Notes under the pieces: model-generated
What the model was told of the DNA's origin: nothing
The model's database searches: none
The model's input: the letters and a program-made list of their open reading frames with translations, nothing else
Part shown: one piece after another, positions 25,757 to 34,555 of the stretch
Layout: each line of letters opens with the position of its first letter
Numbering within the stretch: position 1 is the stretch's first letter
Position numbers and translations under genes: made by a program
Origin: Rhizobium sp. BK376
GTDB taxonomy: Bacteria; Pseudomonadota; Alphaproteobacteria; Rhizobiales; Rhizobiaceae
Assembly (NCBI RefSeq): GCF_004341625.1
Contig: NZ_SLZG01000001.1
Coordinates: 806,001 to 870,000, forward strand
Length of the DNA: 64,000 nt
Direction of reading: 5' to 3'

Positions 25757-26659
25757 ATGAAGTATAGCAGACTGCTCCTCTCCGCCGCATTGCCGGCACT
25801 TGTCGCGGCCGGCATCGCCGCCCCGGCTTCGGCCGAAACGCTGCCCGTCGTCGCCTCCTTCACCGTACTTGCCGATGTCGTCAAACAGGTCGGCGGCGAC
25901 CATGTAAAGGTATCGAGCCTTGTCGGCCCCAACGGCGACCCCCATGAATTCGAGCCGTCGCCGGCCGATGCCAAGAAGCTCAATGCTGCCAAGATCACCT
26001 TCGTCAGCGGCGAAGGCCTGGAAGGATGGATGGACCGGCTGATCACGGCATCCGGCTATAAGGGAACTCCGGTCGTCGCATCCGAGGGCATCAACACCCG
26101 CACCATGGTCGACGACGGCAAGACGATCACCGATCCGCATGTGTGGAACAGCCCCGTCAACGTAAAAATCTGGGTGGCCAATATCGAAAAAGCGCTCGAA
26201 GCCGCAGATCCGGCCGATGCCGCCGACTTCAAGGCGAATGCCACGAAGTATACCCAGACGCTGACCGAGCTGGATGCCTATGCACACAAGAAATTCGACG
26301 GTGTATCGGCCGATCGCCGCAAGATCCTGACCAGCCACGACGCCTTCGGCTATTTCGGCCGCGAATACAATGTCAGCTTCCTCTCGCCGCTCGGCTTCTC
26401 GACGGAATCGGAAGCCTCTGCGGCGGATGTCGCCAAGCTCATCGAGCAGATCAAGACGGAGCACGTGAAGACCTACTTCTTCGAAAACTCGAACGATCCG
26501 AGGCTGGTCAAGCAGGTGGCCAAGGCAACCGGTGCAGCGCCGGGCGGCGTGCTCTATGTCGAGGCTCTATCGAAGGCGAACGGGCCGGCTCCGACATATG
26601 AAAAAATGTTCCGTTATAACGTTGATCAGCTTGCGGCCGCGATAGCGAAATCCAGCTGA
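25757..26659 (+). CDS. Zinc ABC importer periplasmic binding protein (AztC/ZnuA-like)
   Basis: Cluster A-I (TroA-like) binding protein of 300 residues. ATG 25757 has AAGGAG six bases upstream and opens a signal peptide ending PASA. Three His in the expected metal positions are visible: DPHEFEPSPAD, TDPHVWNSP and TSHDAFGYFG. A carboxylate in the ENSNDPRL region may complete the site; the third His rather than Glu favours zinc over manganese. There is no His-rich mobile loop between the first two ligands, unlike ZnuA. No aztD-type chaperone gene follows. Confidence 0.92.
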   Translation: MKYSRLLLSAALPALVAAGIAAPASAETLPVVASFTVLADVVKQVGGDHVKVSSLVGPNGDPHEFEPSPADAKKLNAAKITFVSGEGLEGWMDRLITASGYKGTPVVASEGINTRTMVDDGKTITDPHVWNSPVNVKIWVANIEKALEAADPADAADFKANATKYTQTLTELDAYAHKKFDGVSADRRKILTSHDAFGYFGREYNVSFLSPLGFSTESEASAADVAKLIEQIKTEHVKTYFFENSNDPRLVKQVAKATGAAPGGVLYVEALSKANGPAPTYEKMFRYNVDQLAAAIAKSS

Positions 26660-26667
26660 GTTGGCTA

Positions 26668-26697
26668 AGGCATGCTGTGGGACCCCACAGCATGCCT
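26668..26697. terminator. Hairpin between the zinc operon and the convergent Dabb gene
   Basis: AGGCATGCTGTGG (26668-26680) and CCACAGCATGCCT (26685-26697) form a perfect 13-bp stem with loop GACC. There is no T run, but it stands between convergent genes and could end transcripts from both sides. Confidence 0.6.
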
Positions 26698-26707
26698 CCC
26701 CAATCGC

Positions 26708-27016
26708 TCAGATATTGAGATCAAAGACCATGATGCCTGCTAATCCGCCGTCCGTGGAAGTAATGATACGTTCGCCGACGATTGCGTGCTCGGGGTGACC
26801 GAGATAGGTGTCGCGCGCCTCCGGCCCGTCAAAGGTGACGACAAAGCCGTCGACGAAGCCGCTATGCAGGCCCTCGGGCGAGACATTCGGGCCATATTTC
26901 ACGTCAAGAATGCCGGGAATGAACTGCTTCAGCGCGACGACCGCTTCGAAGAGAGATTGCTTTTCATCGGGTGTCATGGCCGCCTTCAGCCGCAGGAAAA
27001 CGCAATGCAGGATCAC
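26708..27016 (-). CDS. Dabb (stress-responsive A/B barrel) domain protein
   Basis: Protein of 102 residues from GTG 27016 (VILHCVFLRLK), with AGGGAGA ahead. It has the Dabb signature: ILHCVFLRLKAAMTPDEKQSLFEAVVAL at the start, PGILDVKYGPNVSPEG, then FVVTFDGPEARDTYLGHPEH. Members form dimeric barrels of mostly unknown role. A longer reading to an upstream ATG would add 25 residues unlike the family. Confidence 0.88.
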   Translation of the reverse strand: MILHCVFLRLKAAMTPDEKQSLFEAVVALKQFIPGILDVKYGPNVSPEGLHSGFVDGFVVTFDGPEARDTYLGHPEHAIVGERIITSTDGGLAGIMVFDLNI

Positions 27017-27114
27017 TCGAAATCTCCCTATGGTGTTTTTCGGCAGCATAGAGGGAAAGCGGCCCGGAGCAAGCCATGCTCCGGGCCACATTTCCAGTGA
27101 TTATGCGCCTGCGC

Positions 27115-27633
27115 TTATTTGGCCGGGCGAAGCTGGAGTTGCGTTACACCGGCTGCGACATTCAGCCCCTTCGTCGCTTCGCCGCTAAGCGGCTGAAGAC
27201 CGAAATTCTTGGCGGTACCGCCGATCAGCGCATTGGCCCCCAAACCAACACCGACGGATGCACCGGCTGTGGCCCCGACATAGCTACCCGCAAGCGCGCC
27301 CTCGCCCGCACGATTGGCCGAGAGATTGTAGACGACCCAGCGAAGATAGGATTTCTGGGTTACGCCGATATCGACACCGAATTTGCCGATACTGCCGACA
27401 TATCGCTCACGCGGGCCGGAACTCTTGATGAAATCACATTGAACGGCCTTGCTGGATCCGATGATCATGCCGACGCCACCGGCGACCTCGCAGGATAGCG
27501 TACCCATTCGGCTCTTCTGCCCCGTTGCAGCTGGCTCGGCCGGCTTGGCCTTGGTGTGATGGGTGGTTGCAGCGCTGGCTACCGACGCAAATGCCATCGA
27601 CGAGGCAGCTACAATTAAAACGAGCGATTTCAT
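27115..27633 (-). CDS. DUF992 secreted protein
   Basis: Protein of 172 residues with a signal peptide ending ASA (about 1-22), a short Lys/Pro/Ala linker, and the DUF992 domain (MGTLSCEVAGGVGMIIGSSKAVQCDFI, then ERYVGSIGKFGVDIG and the Gly/Ala-rich NRAGEGALAGSYVGATAGASVGVGLGAN). Two Cys could form a disulfide. Function is unknown; the family is common in rhizobia. An exact EcfG promoter upstream suggests general-stress induction. Confidence 0.92.
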   Translation of the reverse strand: MKSLVLIVAASSMAFASVASAATTHHTKAKPAEPAATGQKSRMGTLSCEVAGGVGMIIGSSKAVQCDFIKSSGPRERYVGSIGKFGVDIGVTQKSYLRWVVYNLSANRAGEGALAGSYVGATAGASVGVGLGANALIGGTAKNFGLQPLSGEATKGLNVAAGVTQLQLRPAK

Positions 27634-27950
27634 GGTCCTTCTCCCTTTCCATAAATCGACGTTTTCGGAACGGACTTGTGTTCAAATGGTTCCCGAAGAG
27701 CGGCAAAACAGCGTCCGAATGCGGCCGCCACAACTTATGCGTCCGATGAAAAAGTGACTTTCGCGGAAAGGATACGTTCTTTTACACATTAGATATTGCA
27801 TAATTCGAAAACGGCCCTACATAGATACCTGTCGAGTATTGCTTGCGACCTTTGTCAACGCGAAACAGCGTTAAGTCAGATTTCCTCTCAACATCGATTA
27901 AAAACGGCGAGGTTTCGCCTTGTATTAACAACGATTGAAAGGAGATCGTT
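27634..27950. other. Intergenic region between DUF992 gene and cspA
   Basis: 317 bases with two divergent promoters. Toward DUF992 there is an EcfG promoter (27669-27693). Toward cspA a TTGCAT (27796-27801) and TACATA (27818-27823) pair with 16-base spacing is a weak sigma-70 candidate. That would leave a leader of about 120 bases, as cold-shock mRNAs usually have. A small hairpin GGCGA-GGTT-TCGCC lies just ahead of the cspA ribosome site. Confidence 0.45.
27669..27693 (-). promoter_or_regulatory. EcfG-type general stress promoter of the DUF992 gene
   Basis: On the minus strand GGAAC (27693-27689), exactly 16 bases, then CGTT (27672-27669): a full consensus match, 36 bases upstream of the ATG at 27633. 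Confidence 0.8.
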
Positions 27951-28160
27951 ATGAATTCAGGTACTGTAAAGTGGTTCAATGGAACCAAGGGTTTCGGCTT
28001 CATTCAGCCTGACGACGGTTCCACCGACGTTTTCGTTCATATTTCCGCTGTTGAGCGGTCCGGTATGCGCGAGCTGACCGAAGGCCAGAAGATTCGCTAC
28101 GATATTGTACGTGACCGCAAGTCCGGCAAGAATTCTGCCGATAATCTCCAGGCCGCATAA
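27951..28160 (+). CDS. cspA: Cold shock protein, CspA family
   Basis: Single OB-fold RNA chaperone of 69 residues. RNP1 is KGFGFI and RNP2 is VFVHIS, with the N-terminal [12 protein letters not shown] typical of the family. AAGGAG stands 7 bases ahead of the ATG. It binds single-stranded RNA or DNA, melts structures and is often cold-induced. The long upstream leader is consistent with post-transcriptional control. Which of the several rhizobial csp paralogues this is cannot be told. Confidence 0.95.
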   Translation: MNSGTVKWFNGTKGFGFIQPDDGSTDVFVHISAVERSGMRELTEGQKIRYDIVRDRKSGKNSADNLQAA

Positions 28161-28222
28161 TTGTCATTCGCCTTGGCTGACCACGGATGTACTGGCAGCA
28201 TATGGGCTGAGTGACGGGAAGA

Positions 28223-28249
28223 GGTCGGGGTTGTGCCCGGCCTTTTTTG
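28223..28249 (+). terminator. Intrinsic terminator of cspA
   Basis: GGTCGGG (28223-28229) and CCCGGCC (28236-28242) form a stem with one G-U pair, followed by six T. Confidence 0.85.
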
Positions 28250-28369
28250 TCTGACGCGCCAGGCTGACCGTTTTGTCCGCCTGGTTGCCGATCTCGCATT
28301 CGAAATTCACAAGAACGGCGAAAGCCAGTTAGTTGCGACGCCAGGCGTCGCCAGATGGAGGATATAGTT

Positions 28370-28606
28370 TTGCAGGTTCTCGTCAGAGACAACAACGTCG
28401 ATCAGGCACTCCGGGTTCTGAAGAAGAAGCTGCAGCGCGAAGGCGTATTTCGCGAAATGAAGGCGCGCAGCGCTTATGAAAAGCCCTCGGAAAAGAGAGC
28501 GCGCGAAAAGGCTGAAGCCATCCGCCGCCAGCGCAAGCTCGCCCGCAAGCAGATGCAGCGCGAAGGCCTGCTCCCTGCGCCAAAGAAAGTGCTCCGCGCG
28601 CGGTAA
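28370..28606 (+). CDS. rpsU: 30S ribosomal protein S21
   Basis: Small-subunit protein of 78 residues. The start is taken as TTG at 28370 (read [20 protein letters not shown]), because GGAGG (28357-28361) lies eight bases ahead and the N-terminus then matches the family. The ATG at 28355 overlaps that same GGAGG and has no ribosome site of its own. The body has [24 protein letters not shown] and the basic [15 protein letters not shown] tail. Confidence 0.93.
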   Translation: MQVLVRDNNVDQALRVLKKKLQREGVFREMKARSAYEKPSEKRAREKAEAIRRQRKLARKQMQREGLLPAPKKVLRAR

Positions 28607-28666
28607 TTTTTCCGGCGCCAAGGCGTGCGTCGTCCACCATGGACCACTGCTGGAAAGGAGAGCGCG

Positions 28667-28900
28667 ATGACCGCTACAAAGGAAAAATTCTTCAATGCCG
28701 CCAAGCTTTCGGCGCAAGACAAGGCCGCTGCCACCGATCATACGGCGCGGGCTATCATTGCCGCTGAGCTTTCGGAGCGTGAACGCAAGACAGAAAGACT
28801 GAAGGCACTACGCTTGCAACAAGCCGCCAGCGCGCCAGCAGATAGTGACGCATCTCCCAAGAAGCGTGGACGTTCGTCCAAATCCTCTCCAAAACCGTAA
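28667..28900 (+). CDS. Small conserved charged protein, unknown function
   Basis: Protein of 77 residues from ATG 28667 with AAGGAG six bases ahead. It is mostly helical (AAKLSAQDKAAATDHTARAIIAAELSERERKTERLKALRL) and ends in a Lys/Ser/Arg-rich tail (KKRGRSSKSSPKP). It follows rpsU by 60 bases on the same strand and is probably cotranscribed. The basic tail suggests nucleic-acid or ribosome contact, which is inference only. Confidence 0.65.
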   Translation: MTATKEKFFNAAKLSAQDKAAATDHTARAIIAAELSERERKTERLKALRLQQAASAPADSDASPKKRGRSSKSSPKP

Positions 28901-28984
28901 AAAACAAGCGCCAGAGCCATCGTAAGCGGACGGCGATGTCGCTTGCCTTTCCGAACTCGTTCGAGAAACGATCCGCGGAGCCGC

Positions 28985-29425
28985 TTATCGTTTCTTGAAG
29001 GGCGCCATCCCCATGCGCGCCAGTTCATCGGCGCGTTCGTTTTCTGGATGGCCGGCATGTCCCTTTACCCAGTGAAGCGTGACCTTGTGCCTGTTGCGCG
29101 CCTCTTCCAAGGCCTGCCAGAGTTCGGCGTTCTTGACGGGCTTCTTGTCGGCAGTCTTCCAGCCGTTCTTCTTCCAGCCATGGATCCATTTGGAGATGCC
29201 ATCCATGACATATTTCGAGTCCGTGTAGAGATCGACCTCGCAGGGCGTCTTCAGGGCGCTCAATGACGAGATTGCGGCCAGCAACTCCATGCGATTGTTT
29301 GTCGTCTCGGCCTCGCCGCCGGACATTTCCTTTTCGACGTCGCCGTACCGAAGCACCGCCCCCCAGCCGCCGGGACCGGGATTGCCGGAGCAAGCGCCAT
29401 CCGTGAAGATATCAACGTGCTTCAT
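28985..29425 (-). CDS. rnhA: Ribonuclease HI
   Basis: Degrades RNA in RNA-DNA hybrids. The protein has 146 residues with the full catalytic set Asp9 ([15 protein letters not shown]), Glu47 (NNRMELLA), Asp69 (YTDSKY), His123 (VKGHAG) and Asp133 (ERADELA). The start overlaps the thrB stop by one base (TGATG), and ispH-thrB-rnhA is a conserved alphaproteobacterial order. Confidence 0.96.
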   Translation of the reverse strand: MKHVDIFTDGACSGNPGPGGWGAVLRYGDVEKEMSGGEAETTNNRMELLAAISSLSALKTPCEVDLYTDSKYVMDGISKWIHGWKKNGWKTADKKPVKNAELWQALEEARNRHKVTLHWVKGHAGHPENERADELARMGMAPFKKR

Positions 29426-30390
29426 CAGAGCGCCAGCCCATATTCGGCGCTGGAGGCGACCTGACGGTGGAAGCGCAGCTTGCGCAGATATTCGAGCGGG
29501 TCCTTCTTGGTCACCATCGCGCCAACAGGCGTCGTCAGCCAGTCGTAGAGGCGCGTCAGGAAGAAGCGCAACGCCGAACCGCGCGACAGGATCGGCAGCG
29601 CCGCGATCTCGTCATCGCTCAGCGGGCGAACGCTGCGGTAACCCTCGAGCAGCGCCGTGCCCTTGGTGATGTTGTAGGCGCCATCCTTTTCGAAGCACCA
29701 GGCATTGAGGCAGATCGAAACGTCATAGACGAGCATGTCGTTGCAGGCGAAATAGAAGTCGATCAGCCCGGAAAGCTCATCACCGAGAAAGAAGACATTA
29801 TCGGGGAAAAGGTCGGCGTGGATGACACCTGTCGGCAAACCCTTCGGCCAGTTCGATGCCAGCACGTCAAGCTCGCCGCGAATCTCGTCCTGCAGTCCAG
29901 GTTCGACCTCGTCGGCACGAGCCTCGGATTTTTCCCACAATGCCTGCCATCCGTGCAGCGACAACGCGTTCGGACGCTTGATCGAGAACCCCTCGCCCGC
30001 AACATGCATCTGCGCTAAGGCCTTGCCCACCTCGCGGCAGTGCTTCGCCTCCGGCTTTCGCAGCCACATGCCTTCGAGGAAGGAGATCAGCGCTGCCGGT
30101 CGGCCCGAGAGTTCACCCAGCAAAGCACCATCGCGGCGCGGCAGCGGCAGCGGGCACGATAGGCCGTTGCCTGCCAGATGCTGCATCAGGCCGAGGAAAA
30201 AGGGTAAATCGCTTTTCTCCACCCGCTTTTCATAAAGCGTCAGGATCAGCGGATTCTTCGTCGTGTGCAGCAGGAAGTTCGAATTCTCGACGCCCTCGGC
30301 GATCCCCTTGTAGGAGGTGAGTTCACCGGCATCATATTCAGTCAGAAAGCGCTTGAGGTCGTCTTCAGTGATGTCGGTATAAACGGCCAA
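29425..30390 (-). CDS. thrB: Homoserine kinase (aminoglycoside-phosphotransferase fold)
   Basis: Phosphorylates homoserine in threonine biosynthesis, feeding ThrC (13901-15292). The protein has 321 residues. The APH/ChoK-fold Brenner motif is [14 protein letters not shown], followed by [25 protein letters not shown] as the metal-binding aspartate segment. The N-terminus [13 protein letters not shown] is the nucleotide loop. This is the ThrB form of alphaproteobacteria, not the GHMP kinase of enterics. Confidence 0.95.
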   Translation of the reverse strand: MAVYTDITEDDLKRFLTEYDAGELTSYKGIAEGVENSNFLLHTTKNPLILTLYEKRVEKSDLPFFLGLMQHLAGNGLSCPLPLPRRDGALLGELSGRPAALISFLEGMWLRKPEAKHCREVGKALAQMHVAGEGFSIKRPNALSLHGWQALWEKSEARADEVEPGLQDEIRGELDVLASNWPKGLPTGVIHADLFPDNVFFLGDELSGLIDFYFACNDMLVYDVSICLNAWCFEKDGAYNITKGTALLEGYRSVRPLSDDEIAALPILSRGSALRFFLTRLYDWLTTPVGAMVTKKDPLEYLRKLRFHRQVASSAEYGLAL

Positions 30391-30513
30391 GGTGAGGTCT
30401 CACTAGTAATGTTTTACAATCAAATTCACGCCCGGCCCTACGCCTGGGCTTCGGGCGTTCGCCGCTGCAATCGATTCACTGGATCGATTGCTCCCTCTTC
30501 GCGGGACCGCGGC

Positions 30514-31518
30514 TCACCCATTAACAAAGGCCATGTCGGCAGCCGTCAGTTCGATATTGCGCAGTTCCCGGTTCACCAGGAAATTCTCCGTCTCCTTGAC
30601 GGTTTCTGCGAGTTCGACCTGCGCATCGTAACGCATGCGGAAAGCCTCGATGATCTCGTTGACGATGACCTCAGGCGCGGAAGCACCCGCTGACAGGCCG
30701 ACCGTAGAGATATCGCCCATCGCATCCCAGTCGATTTCCGACGCGCGCTGCACCAGGATGGATTTTTTTGCGCCGGCACGGAGCGCCACTTCGACGAGAC
30801 GCTTAGAATTGGACGAATTGGGAGCGCCGACCACGATGAAGAGATCACAGCCGGGTGCTGCCTGTTTCACCACTTCCTGGCGGTTGGTCGTGGCATAGCA
30901 GATGGAATCGGCAGCCGGGGCCGTCAGATTGGGGAAACGCTCCTGCAGGCGCGCGATCACGCCGGCGGTGTCGTCAACCGACAGCGTGGTCTGGGTGACA
31001 TAGCCGAGATTGTCGGGATCGACCGGCGTGTAGGCATCGACATCCTCCACAGTCTCGACCAGCGAAACCGAACCCTCGGGAAGCTGACCCATAGTGCCGA
31101 TCACTTCAGGATGGCCGGCATGGCCGATGAGGACGACGTGGCGGCCGAGGCGATTGTGGCGCATCGCCTGCTTGTGAACCTTCGAGACCAGCGGACAGGT
31201 GGCGTCGAGATAGAAGAGATTGCGGCTATCGGCATCGGCGGGCACGGATTTCGGCACGCCATGTGCGGAGAAAACGACCGGCTGAGCCCTGTGCTCCACC
31301 GGGATCTCGTCCAGTTCCTCGACGAAGACCGCGCCCTTGGCTTCCAGGCCCTCGACGACATAGCGATTGTGGACGATCTCGTGGCGGACATAGACCGGCG
31401 CGCCATAGGACTTCAGCGCCAGGACGACGATCTGGATAGCGCGATCCACGCCGGCGCAGAAGCCGCGCGGGCCGCAGAGGCGAATGGTCAAAGGAGGTTT
31501 GGACACTGCTATGTTCAT
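30514..31518 (-). CDS. ispH: 4-hydroxy-3-methylbut-2-enyl diphosphate reductase
   Basis: Last enzyme of the MEP isoprenoid pathway, making IPP and DMAPP. The protein has 334 residues. The three [Fe-S] cluster cysteines are Cys21 (RGFCAGV), Cys108 (DATCPLV) and Cys207 ([11 protein letters not shown]). Substrate-binding [18 protein letters not shown] and GAPNSSNS are all present. It lies 123 bases upstream of thrB on the same strand. Confidence 0.97.
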   Translation of the reverse strand: MNIAVSKPPLTIRLCGPRGFCAGVDRAIQIVVLALKSYGAPVYVRHEIVHNRYVVEGLEAKGAVFVEELDEIPVEHRAQPVVFSAHGVPKSVPADADSRNLFYLDATCPLVSKVHKQAMRHNRLGRHVVLIGHAGHPEVIGTMGQLPEGSVSLVETVEDVDAYTPVDPDNLGYVTQTTLSVDDTAGVIARLQERFPNLTAPAADSICYATTNRQEVVKQAAPGCDLFIVVGAPNSSNSKRLVEVALRAGAKKSILVQRASEIDWDAMGDISTVGLSAGASAPEVIVNEIIEAFRMRYDAQVELAETVKETENFLVNRELRNIELTAADMAFVNG

Positions 31519-31583
31519 GTCTTTTCCGCAATAGATCCTGTCATGCCTGCTCTAGAGCATTCTAAAGAGGAAATGAAGCAATT

Positions 31584-32348
31584 CTATTGCGTGGGCGCCT
31601 CGGGATGACGCTTGCGATACCAGGAAATCCCGGCAATCGCGACCAGCGCTGCGGCCAGCCCATACCATGTAAAGGCATATTGCAGGTGATCGTTCGGCAG
31701 ATCGATGATTGTCACGCCGCCGATCGGCAGGCCGGACGGATTGGGCGTCTTGTCGGCATCGACGAAGAAGGGAATGACCTTGGATTTGTCGAAGCCATCG
31801 CTCGAGGCCATGACGTCGAGGTCCTTCCAGTAGAAGATGTTCTTCGCGAGATCATTGTCGGGCACGATGTAGGATGGCTTGCCGGGCAGCTTGGCCCGCG
31901 CCAGGCCGGCTACCGTCTGCTGGCCGGTCAACTGGCCGTCGACGCGCATCTCCGGCTCCTTGGCATCGTAGGGCACGAAACCGCGGTTGACGAAGAGATA
32001 GCGCCCGTCGTCGAGCTGCAGCGGGGTATAGATGTAGAAACCCGAGGCGCCGTCATAGGTGGCGAAGAAGTGGCGCTCCTTGTTGTTGAGGTAGCGGCCG
32101 GTCGCCGTAACGTTCCGATATTCGATGTCGCCGCCGCTTGCCGCCATTGCCTCGATGGTCGAGAGCGGCACGGGCGCAGCAACGCGGCGTTCCGCGATAT
32201 CGGCGAGAAGGCCTTCCTTCCAACGCAGGCGCTGCACCTGCCAGGTGCCGAGCGAAAGAAGGATCGCGAGGGCGACGAGAAGGATGATCGGCTTGGCGAT
32301 CCGCCATCCAAGACTTTCGCGACAGGCGGGCATGACGGCTTCAGTCAC
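31584..32348 (-). CDS. SURF1-family cytochrome oxidase assembly protein
   Basis: Inner-membrane assembly factor for aa3 oxidase, implicated in haem a delivery. Taking the GTG at 32348 (VTEAVMPACRESLGW) the protein has 254 residues. Helices lie at about 18-35 (LLVALAILLSLGTWQVQRL) and near the C-terminus (YAFTWYGLAAALVAIAGISWY), with FVNRGFVP, the family mark, between them. GTG overlaps the DUF983 stop by 8 bases; the ATG at 32333 is the alternative. Confidence 0.92.
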   Translation of the reverse strand: MTEAVMPACRESLGWRIAKPIILLVALAILLSLGTWQVQRLRWKEGLLADIAERRVAAPVPLSTIEAMAASGGDIEYRNVTATGRYLNNKERHFFATYDGASGFYIYTPLQLDDGRYLFVNRGFVPYDAKEPEMRVDGQLTGQQTVAGLARAKLPGKPSYIVPDNDLAKNIFYWKDLDVMASSDGFDKSKVIPFFVDADKTPNPSGLPIGGVTIIDLPNDHLQYAFTWYGLAAALVAIAGISWYRKRHPEAPTQ

Positions 32349-32724
32349 GTTGGATCTGCCCCTGGCTGGCATTGTTGCGGAACTGGAGCGCGATCAGGAT
32401 GCCCTTGCACCAGCGCAATGACAGAAGCGAAAGAATGATCGTCAGCGGTCCGAAGAGCAGGATATGCACCCAGATCGGCGGGCCGTAATTGACCTGCAGC
32501 CACAGCACCGACCCGATGACGATGAAGCCGACGATCAGGATGACGAAGACGGCCGGGCCGTCGCCTGCATCTGCGAACGAATAGTCGAGCCCGCAGGCGG
32601 CGCAGCGCGGCTTCAGCGACAAAAGGCCGTCGAAGAGCTTGCCCTCGCCGCAGCGCGGGCAGCAGCCTTTGAGCCCGACCTTAACGGGATCCACCGGCGG
32701 GAAATGAGCGCTATCCTCTTCCAT
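32341..32724 (-). CDS. DUF983 membrane protein
   Basis: Protein of 127 residues from ATG 32724 (GAGGAG six bases ahead). An N-terminal zinc-ribbon-like pair CCPRCG and CAACG is followed by two membrane helices (AVFVILIVGFIVIGSVLWLQ and VHILLFGPLTIILSLLSL). Members accompany cytochrome oxidase genes in alphaproteobacteria and overlap surf1 here, so an assembly role is likely but unproven. Confidence 0.9.
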   Translation of the reverse strand: MEEDSAHFPPVDPVKVGLKGCCPRCGEGKLFDGLLSLKPRCAACGLDYSFADAGDGPAVFVILIVGFIVIGSVLWLQVNYGPPIWVHILLFGPLTIILSLLSLRWCKGILIALQFRNNASQGQIQRD

Positions 32725-32838
32725 CGATCTCCTCAATTACTCCTCAACTCTCACATAGAGTATTCCCACAGCGAAGGGAATCGGGAATGCCTGTGCGCTT
32801 TCGTCCCAGTGATTCGCATGAAATGAAGAAAAGAGACC

Positions 32839-33483
32839 ATGAATTCAGACAACCATGCCGGCCAGATCATCATTCTGAACGGCGCGCCGAGATCCGGTAA
32901 GTCCACCATTGCAAGGACCATTCAGGAGAGATTCGAAGGTCCGTGGATGAATCTCGGCGTCGATACCTATGTCCGGCATATCACGCCGGAACGATACAGA
33001 CCTGGGATCGGCCTGCGTCCAGGCGGCGAGCGGCCCGATCTGGAGGAGCTTGTGCCCCTCTTCTACGCCGCGCTGTATGAGTCCATCGCAATCCACAGCG
33101 GCTTCGGCCTGAACGTCGTTGCCGATTTCGGTCACCATGACGCCTATTCCCAGCCGCTCGGCATCCTCATCGACTGCGCGCGTCGGCTCGCGGATTTCCC
33201 GGTGCTTTTCGTCGGCGTGCATTGTCCGGTCGAGACCATCATGGAGCGGCGGCGCGCACCGGCGGCAGAACGCATCGGTGAATATCTGACGGTATCTGCG
33301 ACAGAGCCACCGCCGGCCGCTGTCCTGCGCTGGCAAGAACAGGTGCACATTCCCGGCATCTACGATCTTGAGATCGACACTTCGGTGCTCACGCCCGCTG
33401 AATGCGTCCAGATGATCCGGGAGAAGCTCGACAGCGGCATCGAGCGCCCATCCGCCTTCGAGAGAATTGCCGAAGGCAAATAG
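32839..33483 (+). CDS. Chloramphenicol-phosphotransferase-like P-loop kinase
   Basis: Protein of 214 residues of the CPT family. The P-loop GAPRSGKST is at residues 15-23, DTYVRHITPERYRPGIGLRPGG is the substrate region, and the Asp in VVADFGHHDAY and GVHCPVETIMERRR are the later conserved segments. The Streptomyces member phosphorylates chloramphenicol; rhizobial homologues have no known substrate and resistance should not be assumed. It runs opposite to its neighbours and lies between ctaE and DUF983/surf1, genes that usually adjoin in rhizobia. It therefore looks like an insertion. Confidence 0.85.
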   Translation: MNSDNHAGQIIILNGAPRSGKSTIARTIQERFEGPWMNLGVDTYVRHITPERYRPGIGLRPGGERPDLEELVPLFYAALYESIAIHSGFGLNVVADFGHHDAYSQPLGILIDCARRLADFPVLFVGVHCPVETIMERRRAPAAERIGEYLTVSATEPPPAAVLRWQEQVHIPGIYDLEIDTSVLTPAECVQMIREKLDSGIERPSAFERIAEGK

Positions 33484-33560
33484 AGCGTTGGTCCTGGCAC
33501 TGTGGCACCTGCCTCCGGAGGCTGAGAGCATCTCGTTCCCGGAACGCATCCCATTCACTA

Positions 33561-33590
33561 AAAAGGCGGGCGCCATGGCGCCCGCCTTTT
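33561..33590. terminator. Bidirectional intrinsic terminator, CPT-like gene / ctaE
   Basis: A perfect 30-base palindrome. AAAAGGCGGGCGCC (33561-33574) is mirrored by GGCGCCCGCCTTTT (33577-33590), so an A run on one side and a T run on the other serve both convergent genes. Confidence 0.9.
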
Positions 33591-33613
33591 CAATTCCGGC
33601 AATAGGCTTCAGA

Positions 33614-34492
33614 TCAGCCCGCAGCGACAGGCGCGCCCCAGCCGCCCCAAATGTAGATGCAGAAGAACAGGAACAGCCAGACGACGTCGACGAAGTGCCA
33701 ATACCAGGCGGCGGCTTCGAAGCCGAAATGCTGTTTGGGCGTGAAGTCCCCCTTGATGGCGCGGACGAGGCAGACCAGCAGGAAGATCGTACCGATCAAG
33801 ACGTGGAAACCGTGGAAGCCGGTCGCCATGAAGAAGGTCGCGCCATAGATCGAGTTTTTGAACGCGAAGGGCGCGTGGATGTACTCAAAGGCCTGAACGC
33901 TGGAGAAGAGCGCGCCAAGCAGCACTGTCAGAACCAGTCCCTGGATCAGGCCGCGGCGGTCGTTGTGCAGCAGGGCATGATGTGCCCAGGTGACGGTCGT
34001 GCCGGAGAGAAGCAGGATGATGGTGTTGTAGATCGGCAGGTGCCAGGGGTCGAGAACCTCGATGCCCTTCGGCGGCCAAGTGCCGCCTGTGAAGGCCGTG
34101 CGCGAGGCCTGGATCGCCTCGTTCGGGAACAGGCTGGCGTCGAAATAGGCCCAGAACCAGGCAACGAAGAACATCACTTCGGAAGCGATGAACATGATCA
34201 TGCCGTAGCGCAGGTGCAGCGAGACGACACGCGTATGGGCGCCTTCATGCGCTTCCTTGATCGTGTCGGCCCACCAGCCGAACATCACGTAGAAAATACC
34301 CGCCAGGCCGATGAAAAACAGCCAGGGATTGGCCATTTCGAGGCCCAGAAGCTTGATCGAGCCGCCGTTCAGGTAGCGCATGTAGCACACGCCGCCGAAG
34401 GTCAGCACAAAAGCAAAGAGTGATGCCAGGACTGGCCACGGGCTAGGATCGATAATGTGATAGTCGTGATTTTTCTGATGCGCTTCGGCCAT
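33614..34492 (-). CDS. ctaE: Cytochrome c oxidase subunit III
   Basis: Third core subunit of the aa3 oxidase. The protein has 292 residues from ATG 34492 (MAEAHQKNHDYHIIDPSPWP), with seven membrane helices. Family landmarks are HTRVVSLHLRYGMIMFIASEVMFFVAWFWAYFD, TGFHGFHVLIGTIFL and AAWYWHFVDVVWLFLF. An in-frame ATG ten codons upstream is less likely. It is the last gene of the cta operon before the terminator at 33561. Confidence 0.95.
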   Translation of the reverse strand: MAEAHQKNHDYHIIDPSPWPVLASLFAFVLTFGGVCYMRYLNGGSIKLLGLEMANPWLFFIGLAGIFYVMFGWWADTIKEAHEGAHTRVVSLHLRYGMIMFIASEVMFFVAWFWAYFDASLFPNEAIQASRTAFTGGTWPPKGIEVLDPWHLPIYNTIILLLSGTTVTWAHHALLHNDRRGLIQGLVLTVLLGALFSSVQAFEYIHAPFAFKNSIYGATFFMATGFHGFHVLIGTIFLLVCLVRAIKGDFTPKQHFGFEAAAWYWHFVDVVWLFLFFCIYIWGGWGAPVAAG

Positions 34493-34555
34493 GTCAGCAA
34501 TTCCCCGAATAACTTTTCCCATATTGCTTCCGGCTCAGCCGAAAAGCTCAACTCA

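Noticed and set aside
25229-26464. 411-codon minus-strand frame over the zinc permease and binding protein
   Set aside because: Antisense to two coupled transporter genes; Arg/Asp/Gly-rich shadow sequence.
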